Below, piece after piece: positions 26,257 through 36,183 of a DNA stretch of 64,000 nucleotides. Each line of letters opens with the position of its first letter. Positions within the stretch are counted from its first letter, which is position 1. This stretch comes from Sphingobium amiense (GTDB lineage Bacteria > Pseudomonadota > Alphaproteobacteria > Sphingomonadales > Sphingomonadaceae). A program made the translations under genes and the position numbers. Location of the stretch: positions 124,001-188,000 of the forward strand of contig NZ_AP018664.1 of assembly GCF_003967075.1 (NCBI RefSeq). The letters are read 5' to 3'. The notes beneath the pieces are model-generated. The model was not told the origin of the DNA and ran no database searches. It saw only the letters and a program-made list of their open reading frames with translations.

Positions 26257-26979
26257 TCAGGCGAGATACTTGCCGCCGTTGATCGAGAGGGTGGCGCCGG
26301 TCACGAAACCGGCCTCGTCCTCGACAAGATAGAGCACGCCGCGCGCGATTTCCTGCGGCGTGCCGAGCCGGCCGACCGGCACCGCGGCCAGCACCGCCTC
26401 GAGCGCGTCCTGCGGCACCGCGGCGACCATGCCGGTATCGGTATAGCCCGGCGCAATCGCATTGACCGTGATGTTTCGAGACGCGCCTTCCAGTGCCAGC
26501 GCCTTGGTGAAGCCGATCACGCCTGCCTTGGCCGCTGCATAGTTGGTCTGGCCAAATTGTCCTGAAAGACCGTTTACCGAGCTGATATTGACGATCCGTC
26601 CGAACCGGCGCTCGCGCATGCCCTCGATCACGGCACGGCACATGTTGAAGCAGCCGCCCAGATCGACGTCGACGACGCTGCGCCATTGCTCCTCGGTCAT
26701 CTTGTGCAACGTGCCGTCGCGCGTGATGCCGGCATTGTTGACCAGAATGTCGATGGGGCCGATGTCTGCCGCAACCTTCGCCACGCCGTCATGACAGGCG
26801 GAGAAATCGGCTACATTCCAGTTGTAGATCGGGATCGAGGTTTCCGCGAGGAATCGCTCGGCATCCTCGTCATTGCCATGATAATTGACGGCAACGCGAT
26901 AGCCTTTGTCGCGGAGGAGCATTGCGGTCGCCGCGCCTATTCCGCTGACGCCGCCGGTAACGAGTGCGACTCTGGGCAT
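26257..26979 (-). CDS. phaB: Acetoacetyl-CoA reductase (first copy)
   Basis: A 240-residue short-chain dehydrogenase. TGGVSGIGAATA is the NADP-binding motif, NNAG is at about residues 85-88, the catalytic Ser is in NISSVNG, and Tyr/Lys in NYAAAKAGVIGFTKAL. The insertion GLSGQFGQTNYAA is typical of PhaB. It reduces acetoacetyl-CoA to (R)-3-hydroxybutyryl-CoA, the PhaC substrate. It is first in the long minus-strand run. A paralogue lies at 28393 on the other strand. Confidence 0.9.
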   Translation of the reverse strand: MPRVALVTGGVSGIGAATAMLLRDKGYRVAVNYHGNDEDAERFLAETSIPIYNWNVADFSACHDGVAKVAADIGPIDILVNNAGITRDGTLHKMTEEQWRSVVDVDLGGCFNMCRAVIEGMRERRFGRIVNISSVNGLSGQFGQTNYAAAKAGVIGFTKALALEGASRNITVNAIAPGYTDTGMVAAVPQDALEAVLAAVPVGRLGTPQEIARGVLYLVEDEAGFVTGATLSINGGKYLA

Positions 26980-27546
26980 GACATCATCCTTTGGCCTTCA
27001 ATAGTCGCCATGGGCGCCTGGGCCGCACGGCGGGAAGTGGCGCATGCGCTATGCCGCGATGCGCCTGGTCGAAGTCTCTCCCGATATGATTCGGCCCCTG
27101 TCATGGCCGATTTAGTCGTGCCTGATCTCGCTGTGAGGGAGCGGCGGCGCCATTAGGAACTATACATAGAAGTTTCGTATTTGATCGTCAAACGGCTTTG
27201 CGTGTCGCGACGATTTGCCATGACATGCGAGGGTCTTGGGCGGGCGCCTGCCGGCGCGAATCAGGTCGCCGCTCCCTGGGCCGCCGGGGGGCGCGGACGT
27301 TGAAGCTCCTGGACCCATTCAGCATAATCGGTCGAACGCACAGTCCGGACGACGATCGGTGCGAGCGGAAGGGTTGCGCCGCGGCTGCCTGAATACCCTG
27401 GAACCTGGGGGCTGCGACCAGGCCGGGGCTAACGGTCGAAGCAACGCCGTCCATCGACAGGCGAAAACAAGGGCGTCGCGCGTTCGGTCCTGGGCCCTCG
27501 TCCTGTCAATGCCTCGGACAGAACGGAGCGCTGGCGGACATCGCAA
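26980..27546. other. Intergenic stretch of 567 bp upstream of the pha-mla run, with a candidate operator
   Basis: No convincing gene; open frames here have no family features. It should carry the promoter of the phaB-led operon. A dyad CTAT-AC-ATAG (27160-27169), inside the AT-rich AACTATACATAGAAGTT, sits about 180 bp before the phaB start and loosely resembles the AGTAT-AG-ATACT site in front of the nearby TetR gene. The 27190-27540 part is GC-rich and looks like degraded coding DNA, but I cannot assign it. Confidence 0.4.
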
Positions 27547-28257
27547 TCACCTTTTGGGTGCGTGTTGCAATTCAGGTTCGAGGAGCGGAACTGCCCGTGC
27601 CAGCAGATCCATGGTCTGGGCGAGATGTTCGGTCTTGGCCCGAGCTGTGTTGGCAAGATCCTTTCGTAACAATATTCTCGCGCGCGGACCGGTCACCGTT
27701 GCATCGAAGATGAACGCTGCCAGAAAGGGCAGATCCTCTTCTATGTTGCGCACACGCGCCTCCTCCGTCAGCAGATCCTGGATCAATGAGGCGCCGGGGT
27801 TGCGATGAATACTGAGCTGCGCCTCGAGCTTGCGTTCGAAAATCCAGGTCGCGAGTGTCTCGATGCCAATGACCTCGGGTTTGAGCGCAGCGTCGAGCAT
27901 CTTGCGGCAAAGCTTCAGGAGCCGATTGCGTAGGTCTCCTGATCGCCGGTCGACGGTAATCGCTTTGAGATGGCGCTGGGTGCCGTGCTCGGCACGGGCG
28001 ATCAGAAGCTGGGTTTTCGATCCGTAACGCGAATAAAGCGTGCGCTTGGAGACGTTCGCGGCCGCGGCAATGTCATCCATGTTGGCGCCTTCCACCCCAT
28101 GGGCGATGAACTGGTCGAGCGCGACCTGCAATATATGCTCGCCCAATTGCGCGGCTATTTCCTGCGGCGGCCGTCCGCCTTTTGGATCGCGCGGCGCCAG
28201 CTTGTGTCGAGGTGATCGGCGGCTTGTCACCTTTTTGTCATTACCTTCCTTTTTCAT
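27547..28257 (-). CDS. TetR-family regulator of the PHA locus
   Basis: A 236-residue regulator from the ATG at 28257; the longer frame to 28494 overlaps the divergent reductase. A basic N-terminal arm (MKKEGNDKKVTSRRSPRHK) precedes the HTH (ILQVALDQFIAHGVEGANMD, then DIAAAANVSKRTLYSRYGSK). The C-terminal half has FLAAFIFDATVTGPRARILL, a TetR_C-like helix. It lies between the phaB-led run and a divergent reductase-phasin pair, so it is likely to control both according to an acyl-CoA or polymer signal. The signal is inference. Confidence 0.85.
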   Translation of the reverse strand: MKKEGNDKKVTSRRSPRHKLAPRDPKGGRPPQEIAAQLGEHILQVALDQFIAHGVEGANMDDIAAAANVSKRTLYSRYGSKTQLLIARAEHGTQRHLKAITVDRRSGDLRNRLLKLCRKMLDAALKPEVIGIETLATWIFERKLEAQLSIHRNPGASLIQDLLTEEARVRNIEEDLPFLAAFIFDATVTGPRARILLRKDLANTARAKTEHLAQTMDLLARAVPLLEPELQHAPKR

Positions 28258-28314
28258 GCGGGCCAAAGACCGCACTTGATCCGGGGCGGGAAAGCGGCAA
28301 TAACGACACTCATA

Positions 28315-28326
28315 AGTATAGATACT
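28315..28326. promoter_or_regulatory. Candidate TetR operator AGTAT-AG-ATACT
   Basis: Perfect arms AGTAT and ATACT around AG, followed directly by a second small dyad ACTA-A-TAGT. It lies in the 135-bp gap between the divergent tetR and second phaB genes, 58 bp from the tetR ATG. This is the strongest dyad in that gap. Confidence 0.45.
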
Positions 28327-28392
28327 AATAGTCCGGAGAGGCGCGACGGGGGAAACCGCGCGGCGTGACCTGAAAAATGGAGCCGGAGTATC

Positions 28393-29121
28393 ATGACGGG
28401 AATTGCACTCGTAACTGGGGGAACACGTGGAATCGGCGCGGCAATCGCCCGGTCGCTCAAAGCAGCGGGATGGAATGTTGCCAGCATATATCATGGAAAC
28501 GACGCCGCCGCCGAGCTGTTCCGGGATGGTACGGGCATTCCCGTCTATAAATGGGACGTCGCGGAGGAACAGGCCTGCCGCGAAGGCCTGGCCCGCGTGG
28601 AAAAGGAACTGGGCCCGGTTTCAGTGCTGGTGAACAATGCCGGCATCACGCGCGACACCATGTTCCATCGGATGAGCTTTGCGCAGTGGCGCGAGGTTCT
28701 TGGCACCAACCTCGACTCGATGTTCACAATGACGCGCGCCGTCATCGAAGGCATGCGCGAACGCCGCTTTGGCCGGATCATCAATATCTCCTCGATCAAC
28801 GGCCAGAAGGGCCAGATTGGCCAGGTGAACTATTCGGCGGCCAAGGCGGGTGTGATCGGCTTCACCAAGGCGCTGGCGCAGGAAAATGCGTCGCGCGGCA
28901 TCACGGTCAACGCCGTATGCCCCGGCTATATCGACACCGAGATGGTCGCTGCCGTGCCGCAGGATGTCCGCGAAAAGATCATCGGCGGCATTCCCGTCGG
29001 GCGCCTGGGCGATCCGGCTGAAATCGCCGAAGCCGTTTGTTGGCTGGCCTCGGACAAGGCCGGTTTCAATACCGGCTCGGTGCTCACGATCAATGGCGGG
29101 CAATATATCGCCAACGGCTGA
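28393..29121 (+). CDS. phaB: Acetoacetyl-CoA reductase (second copy)
   Basis: A 242-residue short-chain dehydrogenase closely related to the protein at 26257. NADP motif TGGTRGIGAAIA, NNAGITRDTMFHRMS, catalytic Ser in NISSINGQKGQIGQVNYSAAKAG with Tyr and Lys (two adjoining parts), and a C-terminal GGQYIANG. The KGQxGQxNYSAAK pattern is the PhaB fingerprint, stronger here than in the first copy. It pairs with a phasin gene 83 bp downstream. Two copies suggest either dosage or different NADH/NADPH use. Confidence 0.92.
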   Translation: MTGIALVTGGTRGIGAAIARSLKAAGWNVASIYHGNDAAAELFRDGTGIPVYKWDVAEEQACREGLARVEKELGPVSVLVNNAGITRDTMFHRMSFAQWREVLGTNLDSMFTMTRAVIEGMRERRFGRIINISSINGQKGQIGQVNYSAAKAGVIGFTKALAQENASRGITVNAVCPGYIDTEMVAAVPQDVREKIIGGIPVGRLGDPAEIAEAVCWLASDKAGFNTGSVLTINGGQYIANG

Positions 29122-29204
29122 AACTCTTGCCGTCCATGAATCTAATGCGTGGTTCGTCTTCCGATCTGCACTCCAGATCCAACCCCACTTCAAGGAGCAG
29201 TCTC

Positions 29205-29648
29205 ATGAGCTATCCGTTCGACCAGTTTGCCGCTGTCGCCGGCGCCAATCGGCAACTCGCCCTCAAATGCGCCGAGATCATGCGCGAAGCCGGCCAGCGC
29301 CAGGCGGCGATCGCTTCGCGCACGTTCGAGCTTCTCTCGGCGCAGAGCGCGGAGAAGGCGGGGGCTGTGCCTCTGCCCAATATCGCCGGCTTTTCCGAGA
29401 TGTGGCAGGAAATCAGCCGGAACGGTCAGGCGTGCGCCCAGGACATGAAGGGCGCGCTCGACGATTGGCGGGCCGGGGTTGGTGACAGCCTGTCACCCGG
29501 CCAGGCCCAGGAGCAGGCGGCTCATGTGCTGCAACTCTGGACGTCTTTCTTCACACCCTCCCAGGCGGGAGATGCCGCAGCCGCCAAGGCGCCTGTGACC
29601 GCCCCGGCCAAGACCGGAACGGCCAAGCCCGAGACCGACAAGACCTGA
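29205..29648 (+). CDS. Phasin-like granule-associated protein
   Basis: A 147-residue protein. A helical, amphipathic body (about 1-115, with FDQFAAVAGANRQLALKCAE and QEQAAHVLQLWTSFFTP) is followed by an Ala/Lys/Thr/Pro tail (about 120-147; AAKAPVTAPAKTGTAKPETD), the usual phasin layout. Phasins coat PHA granules and control their size. AAGGAG precedes the ATG at good spacing; the longer open frame from 29037 overlaps phaB. The position after a PhaB gene supports the role, while sequence alone is only moderately diagnostic. Confidence 0.75.
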   Translation: MSYPFDQFAAVAGANRQLALKCAEIMREAGQRQAAIASRTFELLSAQSAEKAGAVPLPNIAGFSEMWQEISRNGQACAQDMKGALDDWRAGVGDSLSPGQAQEQAAHVLQLWTSFFTPSQAGDAAAAKAPVTAPAKTGTAKPETDKT

Positions 29649-29667
29649 AAACCACAGTTCGACCGCC

Positions 29668-29687
29668 ATGCCGCCAACCTGCGGCAT
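29668..29687 (+). terminator. Weak hairpin after the phasin gene
   Basis: Arms ATGCCGC (29668-29674) and GCGGCAT (29681-29687) with a 6-nt loop, then TTTC. It lies 20 bp after the phasin stop. The T tract is short, so this is at best a weak terminator separating the phasin from the efflux operon. Confidence 0.4.
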
Positions 29688-29735
29688 TTCGGCAGGGCGG
29701 GGGCAGGTTGAAGTCTTCTTGCAACAGGGGATGTT

Positions 29736-31229
29736 GTGCGATTTACTGATCAAGTCCATATGAAAGGGTGGCGCCTGCCGTGCTTTCCCCTGCGGCCGAG
29801 GACCGCTGTTGTCGCCGCTTTGATGGTGGGTGTGACCGGCTGCTCTTTTGCGCCTGAGCATGTCCGGCCACCCCAGCCGGTGCCGCCGACCTACGAGGCG
29901 GCCAACATCGCCGGGACCACGATCGCGCGCATCGGTTGGCACGACTTCTTCCGGGAAGCCGAGTTGCAGCGGCTGATCGGCGAGGCGCTCGCGAACAATC
30001 GCGATATCCGCATCGCGGCGACCCGCGTCGCCGAGGTCCGCGCCGCCTGGCGGATCGAGGGCTCCTCGCTCTATCCGCAGCTCGATGCGGTCGGCACGGG
30101 AACGCGGGGCCGGACCCTGTTCAATCTCCCCGGCGCGGGCGCTACGCCTGTCGATGTCAAACAGATCAGCGCGCAGCTCTCGGCCAGTTGGGAGATCGAC
30201 TTCTGGGGACGGCTGCGCAACCTGCGCGATGCCGCGCGCTGGCAGTATCTGGCGACCGAGGAAGCGCGCCGCGCGGTCGCGAGCCAGCTCGTCGCGCAGG
30301 TCGCCAACGGCTATCTTCTCGAACGGGAATATGAGGAACGGGTCGCACTCGCCCGGCACTCGATCGAAACGCGCGAGGAAGCGCTGCGCATCATGCGCCG
30401 CCGCTATGAGGTGGGATCGGGATCGAAGCTCGAGATGACCCAGGCGCAGCTGCTCCTGGGCCAGGCCAATACGACGATGCAGGGGCTGGAGCAGGACCGG
30501 GCCGTCAACCGCAATGCTCTTGCGGTGCTGATCGGGCGGCCTGTCGAGATCGCGTCCGGGACCCTGTCTCTGACCGACGTGCCCGAACGGCTCACGCTGC
30601 CTGCCGGGCTGCCCTCCGACCTTCTGGCCAACCGCCCGGATATCGTGGCGTCCGAATATCAGCTGCGCGCCGCCAGCGCCAATATCGGCGCGGCGCGGGC
30701 GGCTTTTTTTCCGAACATCAGCCTGACGGGCGCATACGGCACGATGAGCGATGAGTTGGACGGGCTGTTCTCCGGCGGCAGCGAGGCGTGGAGCTTCACC
30801 CCGACCATCCGCCTTCCGCTTTTCAACGCGGGACGCCTGAAGGGCAATCTCGACGTGGCCAGGGCCCGGCAGGAACGGGCGGTCGCGCAATATGAACAGA
30901 CCGTGCAATCGGCGTTCCGCGACGTGTCCGATGCCCTTGTCCGCCGGCAGCAGTTGCAGCTGCAGATCGACACGACACAGCAGATGCTGGACGCCCAGCG
31001 CGAACGCGCGCGGCTCGCCCAGCTTCGCTTCGACAATGGCCGCTCGGCCTATCTGGAGGTGCTGGATGCCCAGCGCGACCTGTTCGACGCCGAACAGGCC
31101 CTGGTCCAGCTTCGGCGGGCCGAACTGGCCAGCATCGTCGTACTTTATTCGGCGCTGGGCGGAGGATTTGTCGCGGACGACGCCTTCGACGGCAACCTAT
31201 CGAACAGAAACGGGGAACAGTCACAATGA
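29736..31229 (+). CDS. Outer-membrane efflux lipoprotein (NodT/OprM family)
   Basis: A 497-residue TolC-like outer-membrane factor. The signal peptide has lipobox GVTGC (Cys about residue 36), and the protein continues with the typical FAPEHVRPPQPVPPTY. Two OEP repeats follow (SWEIDFWGRLRNLRDAARWQ in the first; NRPDIVASEYQLRAASANIG and RLPLFNAGRLKGNLDVA in the second). It forms the trimeric exit duct for a tripartite pump. GTG at 29736 has AGGGG in front; ATG at 29760 is an alternative that keeps the lipobox. Its stop overlaps the next start as ATGA. Confidence 0.9.
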   Translation: MRFTDQVHMKGWRLPCFPLRPRTAVVAALMVGVTGCSFAPEHVRPPQPVPPTYEAANIAGTTIARIGWHDFFREAELQRLIGEALANNRDIRIAATRVAEVRAAWRIEGSSLYPQLDAVGTGTRGRTLFNLPGAGATPVDVKQISAQLSASWEIDFWGRLRNLRDAARWQYLATEEARRAVASQLVAQVANGYLLEREYEERVALARHSIETREEALRIMRRRYEVGSGSKLEMTQAQLLLGQANTTMQGLEQDRAVNRNALAVLIGRPVEIASGTLSLTDVPERLTLPAGLPSDLLANRPDIVASEYQLRAASANIGAARAAFFPNISLTGAYGTMSDELDGLFSGGSEAWSFTPTIRLPLFNAGRLKGNLDVARARQERAVAQYEQTVQSAFRDVSDALVRRQQLQLQIDTTQQMLDAQRERARLAQLRFDNGRSAYLEVLDAQRDLFDAEQALVQLRRAELASIVVLYSALGGGFVADDAFDGNLSNRNGEQSQ

Positions 31230-32302
31230 CGCAGACGACAGGCAAGACCTGGTTCATCAGGGGCGCGATCGTCGCGGCGGTCGTGGCGGTGGCCGTGATC
31301 CTCTGGTCGCTGCTCAGGCCCGCGGACCTGCCGGAGGGTATCGTCAGTGGCAATGGCCGGCTGGAAGCGCTCGAGATCGATATCTCGGCGAAAACGCCGG
31401 GCCGCATCCGCGATATCGTCGCCGAAGAAGGCCAGTTGGTGAAAGCCGGCGAGGTCGTCGCCCATATGGATGTCGAGACGCTCTCTGCTCAGCTTTCTGA
31501 AGCGAAGGCGCAGCTCGCCCAGGCGCTCAATGCCGTCCAGATCGCGCAAACCCAGGTGGGGCAGCGGCAGAGCGAACGCGCGGCAGCGCTCGCCACTGTC
31601 CGCCAGCGGGAAGCCGAACTCAATGCGGCCCGCAAGCGGCTTGGCCGGTCGGAAACGCTTGCGCGCGAAGGCGCCACGCCGACGCAGGAGCGCGACGATA
31701 ACCAGGCGGCGGTCGAAGGAGCTTCCGCCACGGTAGAAGCCGCGCGCGCGCAGTTGGCGTCGGCCGACGCCAATATCGCCGCAGCGCGCAGCCAGGTCAT
31801 CGGCGCCCGATCCAATGTCGATGCGGCGCGCGCAACCATCGCGCGGATCGAGGCGGATATCCGCGACAGCGACCTCAAGGCGCCTCGCGGCGGCCGCATC
31901 CAGTATCGGGTTGCCCAGCCGGGCGAGGTCGTCGCCGGCGGCGGCCGGGTCATGAACCTCGTCGATCTGACCGACGTCTATATGACTTTCTTCCTGCCGG
32001 AAACGGTCGCGGGGCGCGTGCGCATCGGCAGCGAGGTTCGCCTGGTGCTCGATGCCGCGCCCGATGTCGTCATTCCTGCAAAGATCAGTTTCGTGGCCGA
32101 TGTCGCGCAGTTCACGCCCAAGACGGTCGAAACGCAAAGCGAGCGCCAGAAGCTCATGTTCCGCGTCCGGGCGAAGATCGATCCCGCGCTGCTCCAGCGC
32201 CATATCGCGCTGGTAAAAACAGGCCTGCCGGGCATGGCCTATGTGCGGATCGATTCCCAGGCAGCCTGGCCGGACAAGCTGTCGAACCTTGTAAAGGAAT
32301 AG
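31226..32302 (+). CDS. HlyD-family periplasmic adaptor (membrane fusion protein)
   Basis: A 358-residue protein. One N-terminal membrane helix (about 10-31, [18 protein letters not shown]) is followed by a biotinyl-lipoyl-like half ([20 protein letters not shown]), a long alpha-hairpin coiled coil (about 85-215, Ala/Glu/Arg-rich), then the second lipoyl half ([20 protein letters not shown]) and beta-barrel. It bridges the ABC transporter of this operon to the outer-membrane factor. It resembles the YbhG/YhiI subgroup that works with RbbA-like ABC proteins. Confidence 0.9.
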   Translation: MTQTTGKTWFIRGAIVAAVVAVAVILWSLLRPADLPEGIVSGNGRLEALEIDISAKTPGRIRDIVAEEGQLVKAGEVVAHMDVETLSAQLSEAKAQLAQALNAVQIAQTQVGQRQSERAAALATVRQREAELNAARKRLGRSETLAREGATPTQERDDNQAAVEGASATVEAARAQLASADANIAAARSQVIGARSNVDAARATIARIEADIRDSDLKAPRGGRIQYRVAQPGEVVAGGGRVMNLVDLTDVYMTFFLPETVAGRVRIGSEVRLVLDAAPDVVIPAKISFVADVAQFTPKTVETQSERQKLMFRVRAKIDPALLQRHIALVKTGLPGMAYVRIDSQAAWPDKLSNLVKE

Positions 32303-32306
32303 GCCG

Positions 32307-35054
32307 GTGGCTTCCCCCACGCCCCCCCAGGGGCCACCGGTCGTCCGCCTTGCCGGAGTGCGGTTGCGCTACGGCAAGGCGGAAGCCCTGCGCGGCATCG
32401 ACCTCAACCTGAGCCCAGGCCGGATGATCGGTCTGATCGGCCCCGACGGGGTCGGCAAGTCGAGCCTGCTATCGCTGGTCGCGGGCGCTCGCGCCGTGCA
32501 GGAGGGGACGGTTCATGTGCTCGGCGGCGATATGGCCGACCGCCGTCATCGCGAGGACGTCTGTCCGCGCATCGCCTATATGCCGCAGGGTCTGGGACGG
32601 AACCTCTATCCGACACTGTCTGTCGAGGAAAATCTCCAGTTCTTCGCCCGTCTCTTCGGTCATGGCGCGTCCGAGCGCCGCCGCCGGATCGATGCGCTCA
32701 CCCGCAGCACGGGGCTCTATTCCTTCCTGTCGCGGCCTGCCGGCAAGCTGTCGGGTGGCATGAAGCAGAAGCTCGGCCTGTGCTGCGCGCTGATCCACGA
32801 TCCCGATCTCCTGATCCTGGACGAACCGACCACCGGCGTCGATCCGCTGGCGCGCGCGCAGTTCTGGGATCTGATCGCCGGCATCCGCGAAGATCGTCCC
32901 GGCATGAGCGTGATCGTGGCGACGGCCTATATGGACGAAGCGCAGCGGTTCGACTGGCTGGTGGCGATGGATGATGGCGCGATCCTGGCTACGGGCACGC
33001 CTTCGCAAATCCTTGAGCGGACCGGCACGGATCATCTCGAAGCTGCCTTCGCCGAACTGTTGCCCGAAGAGAGGAAACGCGGCCACAAGCCGGTCATCAT
33101 CCCGCCGCTCGACGTCGACGAGGATGACATCGCCATCGAGGCGGAGGGGCTGACCATGCGCTTCGGCGATTTCGTCGCCGTCGATCATGTCAGTTTCCGC
33201 ATCCGCCGCGGCGAGATCTTCGGTTTCCTCGGCTCAAACGGCTGCGGCAAGTCGACGACGATGAAGATGCTGACCGGACTGCTGCCGGCAAGCGAAGGGC
33301 GGGCCTGGCTGTTTGGCCATGAGGTCGATCCGCACGACATCGCGACGCGCAGGCGGGTTGGCTATATGAGCCAGGCTTTCTCGCTCTACGGCGAACTGAC
33401 CGTACGGCAGAATCTCGAACTGCATGCGCGGCTGTTCCATGTGCCGGTCGACGAAATACCGGGCCGCGTCACCGAGATGGCGGAACGCTTCAGTCTCGAG
33501 CCGGTCATGGACGAGCTGCCCGAGCAACTTCCGCTCGGTATCCGCCAGCGTCTCTCCCTCGCTGTGGCGATGGTTCACAAGCCCGAACTGTTGATCCTGG
33601 ATGAACCCACCTCCGGCGTCGATCCGGTCGCGCGTGACGCCTTCTGGCGGTTGCTTGCCGAACTGTCGCGCCGGGACAGGGTGACCATCTTCATCTCGAC
33701 CCATTTCATGAACGAGGCCGAGCGCTGCGACCGCATGTCGATGATGCATGCGGGGAAGGTGCTCGACAGTGACGCCCCCGCGAAGCTCGTCGAGAAGCGT
33801 GGTGCTGCGACACTGGAAGAAGCCTTTATCGGCTATCTGGTCGAGGCCGGCGGCGACGGGGATGGGCAGGCCGCCGAAAGCGCGATTGTCGCGCCTGAAC
33901 GGCCCCAGGAAAGCCATCAGGTCAAGCGCCGCTTCAGTCTGCAGCGCATGCTGAGCTATGTGTGGCGCGAGGCCCTGGAGTTACAGCGCGATCCCCTTCG
34001 CGGCACCCTGGCTCTGGCCGGCTCGGTGATCCTGCTGCTGGTGATGGGCTTTGGCATCAGCATGGACGTGGACAATCTGCGTTATGCGGTGCTGGATCGC
34101 GACCAGAGCAGTATTTCCCAGCGCTATCAGCTCGACATGGCGGGTTCTCCCTATTTCGTCGAGCGGCCGCCGCTCACCGACTATGACGATCTCGACCGCC
34201 GCATGCGGAGCGGCGAACTGGCGCTCGCCATAGAGATTCCGCCCGGGTTCGGGCGCGATGTCCTGCGCGGCGAGCGCGTCGCCCTGGCCGCCTGGTTCGA
34301 TGGCGCCATGCCCATGCGCGCCGAGACCGTGCAGGGCTATATCCAGGGACTGCATCAAAGCTGGCTGACCGACCAGATGCGCATGGCCGGGGTGGGAAGC
34401 ACCGCCGGTTCTATCTCGGTCGAGAACCGATTTCGCTACAATCCCGACGTGAAAAGCCTGCCGGCGATGGTGCCCGCGGTCATTCCGCTGCTGTTGCTGA
34501 TGTTGCCCGCCATGCTCGCGGCCCTGGCCGTGGTGCGCGAGAAGGAGACGGGCGCGATCATCAATCTCTATGTGACACCCGTCACCCGCGCGGAGTTCCT
34601 GCTGGGCAAGCAACTGCCCTATGTCGCGCTCGCCATGGTCAATTTCATCGTCATGGTGCTGGTCTCGGCCATCCTCTTCGATGTTCTTCCCAATGGCAGC
34701 ATCGTGGCCATGATGACGTCGGCTTTCCTCTTCTCGCTGATCGCGACGGGCATGGGTCTGCTTGCCTCCGCCATAACGCGCACCCAGATCGCGGCGATGT
34801 TCCTCGCCATGGTCGGCACCCTGATCCCGGCGGTGACCTATGGCGGCATGATAGATCCCGTATCGTCGCTCGAAGGGGTAGGGCGGGCGATCGGCGAGAT
34901 CTATCCCGCAAGCCATATGTTCACGATCACGCGCGGCGTGTTCAACAAGGCGCTGGGCTTTGGCGACCTCGTCCACTCCTTCTGGCCGCTCCTGGTCTCG
35001 GGACCGGTCATCGTCGGTCTGGCGATCGCGCTCCTTAAAAAGCAGGAAAGCTGA
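32307..35054 (+). CDS. Tandem ABC ATPase fused to ABC-2 permease (RbbA/YhiH-like)
   Basis: A 915-residue fusion. First ATPase: Walker A GPDGVGKS (residues 45-52), signature [16 protein letters not shown], Walker [14 protein letters not shown]. Second ATPase: Walker A GSNGCGKS (about 310), degenerate signature [16 protein letters not shown], Walker [14 protein letters not shown]. From about residue 545 there is an ABC-2 permease with one N-terminal helix, a periplasmic loop and five helices near the end ([20 protein letters not shown] first). It exports drugs or lipophilic compounds with the HlyD adaptor. GTG start 4 bp after the adaptor stop, with AAAGGA upstream. Confidence 0.9.
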   Translation: MASPTPPQGPPVVRLAGVRLRYGKAEALRGIDLNLSPGRMIGLIGPDGVGKSSLLSLVAGARAVQEGTVHVLGGDMADRRHREDVCPRIAYMPQGLGRNLYPTLSVEENLQFFARLFGHGASERRRRIDALTRSTGLYSFLSRPAGKLSGGMKQKLGLCCALIHDPDLLILDEPTTGVDPLARAQFWDLIAGIREDRPGMSVIVATAYMDEAQRFDWLVAMDDGAILATGTPSQILERTGTDHLEAAFAELLPEERKRGHKPVIIPPLDVDEDDIAIEAEGLTMRFGDFVAVDHVSFRIRRGEIFGFLGSNGCGKSTTMKMLTGLLPASEGRAWLFGHEVDPHDIATRRRVGYMSQAFSLYGELTVRQNLELHARLFHVPVDEIPGRVTEMAERFSLEPVMDELPEQLPLGIRQRLSLAVAMVHKPELLILDEPTSGVDPVARDAFWRLLAELSRRDRVTIFISTHFMNEAERCDRMSMMHAGKVLDSDAPAKLVEKRGAATLEEAFIGYLVEAGGDGDGQAAESAIVAPERPQESHQVKRRFSLQRMLSYVWREALELQRDPLRGTLALAGSVILLLVMGFGISMDVDNLRYAVLDRDQSSISQRYQLDMAGSPYFVERPPLTDYDDLDRRMRSGELALAIEIPPGFGRDVLRGERVALAAWFDGAMPMRAETVQGYIQGLHQSWLTDQMRMAGVGSTAGSISVENRFRYNPDVKSLPAMVPAVIPLLLLMLPAMLAALAVVREKETGAIINLYVTPVTRAEFLLGKQLPYVALAMVNFIVMVLVSAILFDVLPNGSIVAMMTSAFLFSLIATGMGLLASAITRTQIAAMFLAMVGTLIPAVTYGGMIDPVSSLEGVGRAIGEIYPASHMFTITRGVFNKALGFGDLVHSFWPLLVSGPVIVGLAIALLKKQES

Positions 35055-35055
35055 C

Positions 35056-36183
35056 ATGCGCCAGAAGCTCTCCAACATCTACCGTCTGGGCGTGAAGGAA
35101 TTGTGGAGCCTGTGGCGCGATCCGATGATGCTTCTGTTGATCGGGTTCAGCTTCACCTTGTCGGTCTATATGTCGGCTTCCTCCATGCCCGAAACGCTGC
35201 ACAAGGCTGCGCTTGCGATTGTCGATGAAGATAATTCACCGCTCTCGCAGCGGATCGTCGCGGCGTTTTATCCGCCCCAGTTCAAGGAGCCGGTAATGAT
35301 TAGCCCGGCACAGATCGACCCCGGCCTGGACGCGGGTACATACACGTTCGTGCTGCATATCCCCTCCGGTTTCCAGCGCGACGTGCTGGCGGGGCGTCCC
35401 GCCGAGGTGCAGCTCAACACCGATGCGACGCGCATGTCCCAGGCTTTTACCGGCAGCGCCTATATCCAGCAGATCGCTCTTGGCGAGGCCAATGAGTTCC
35501 TGCAGCGCTATCGCGGCAGGACGGCGCTGCCGGTCGACCTCGAGCTGCGCGCCCGGTTCAATCCGACCCTCGACAAGAGCTGGTTCGGCGGCCTCTCCCA
35601 GATCATCAACCAGATCACGATGCTGTCCATCATTCTCACCGGCGCCGCGCTCATCCGCGAACGGGAGCATGGCACGATCGAGCATCTGCTCGTAATGCCT
35701 GTGACGCCGTTTGAGATCATGATGAGCAAGGTCTGGTCGATGGGGCTGGTCGTTCTCGTCGCCTCCTTCGTGTCGCTCACATTCGTGGTGCGCGGCGCGC
35801 TTGGCGTTCCCGTTGCGGGATCAACGACATTATTTTTCGCCGGCGCGGCACTTGTCCTGTTCGCGACGACATCGCTCGGCATCTTCATGGCGACGCTCGC
35901 GCGCAACATGCCGCAATTCGGAATGCTCGCGGTCCTGGTCCTGTTGCCGCTGCAAATGCTCTCCGGGGGCACCACGCCCCGCGAGAGCATGCCGCAGATC
36001 GTTCAGGACGTCATGTTGATTGCGCCTACGACCCATTTTGTCGAGCTAGGCCAGGCGATCCTGTTCCGCGGCGCCGGGTTCGATGTCGTCTGGTCCCAAT
36101 TTCTCGCGATCGCGGGGATCGGCGCGCTGTTCTTCGCGATCGCGGTGTCGCGATTTCGCAAGACGATCGCGTCGATGGCTTGA
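35056..36183 (+). CDS. ABC-2 type permease (YhhJ/YbhR-like)
   Basis: A 375-residue membrane protein. One N-terminal helix (about 24-44, PMMLLLIGFSFTLSVYMSAS), a periplasmic domain with VLHIPSGFQRDVLAGRPAEV, then five helices with EREHGTIEHLLVMPVTPFEI, the ABC-2 signature. It is the second half-permease partnering the preceding fusion. The ATG at 35056 comes 1 bp after the previous stop; the open frame further upstream overlaps the preceding gene. This ends the four-gene efflux operon. Confidence 0.9.
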   Translation: MRQKLSNIYRLGVKELWSLWRDPMMLLLIGFSFTLSVYMSASSMPETLHKAALAIVDEDNSPLSQRIVAAFYPPQFKEPVMISPAQIDPGLDAGTYTFVLHIPSGFQRDVLAGRPAEVQLNTDATRMSQAFTGSAYIQQIALGEANEFLQRYRGRTALPVDLELRARFNPTLDKSWFGGLSQIINQITMLSIILTGAALIREREHGTIEHLLVMPVTPFEIMMSKVWSMGLVVLVASFVSLTFVVRGALGVPVAGSTTLFFAGAALVLFATTSLGIFMATLARNMPQFGMLAVLVLLPLQMLSGGTTPRESMPQIVQDVMLIAPTTHFVELGQAILFRGAGFDVVWSQFLAIAGIGALFFAIAVSRFRKTIASMA

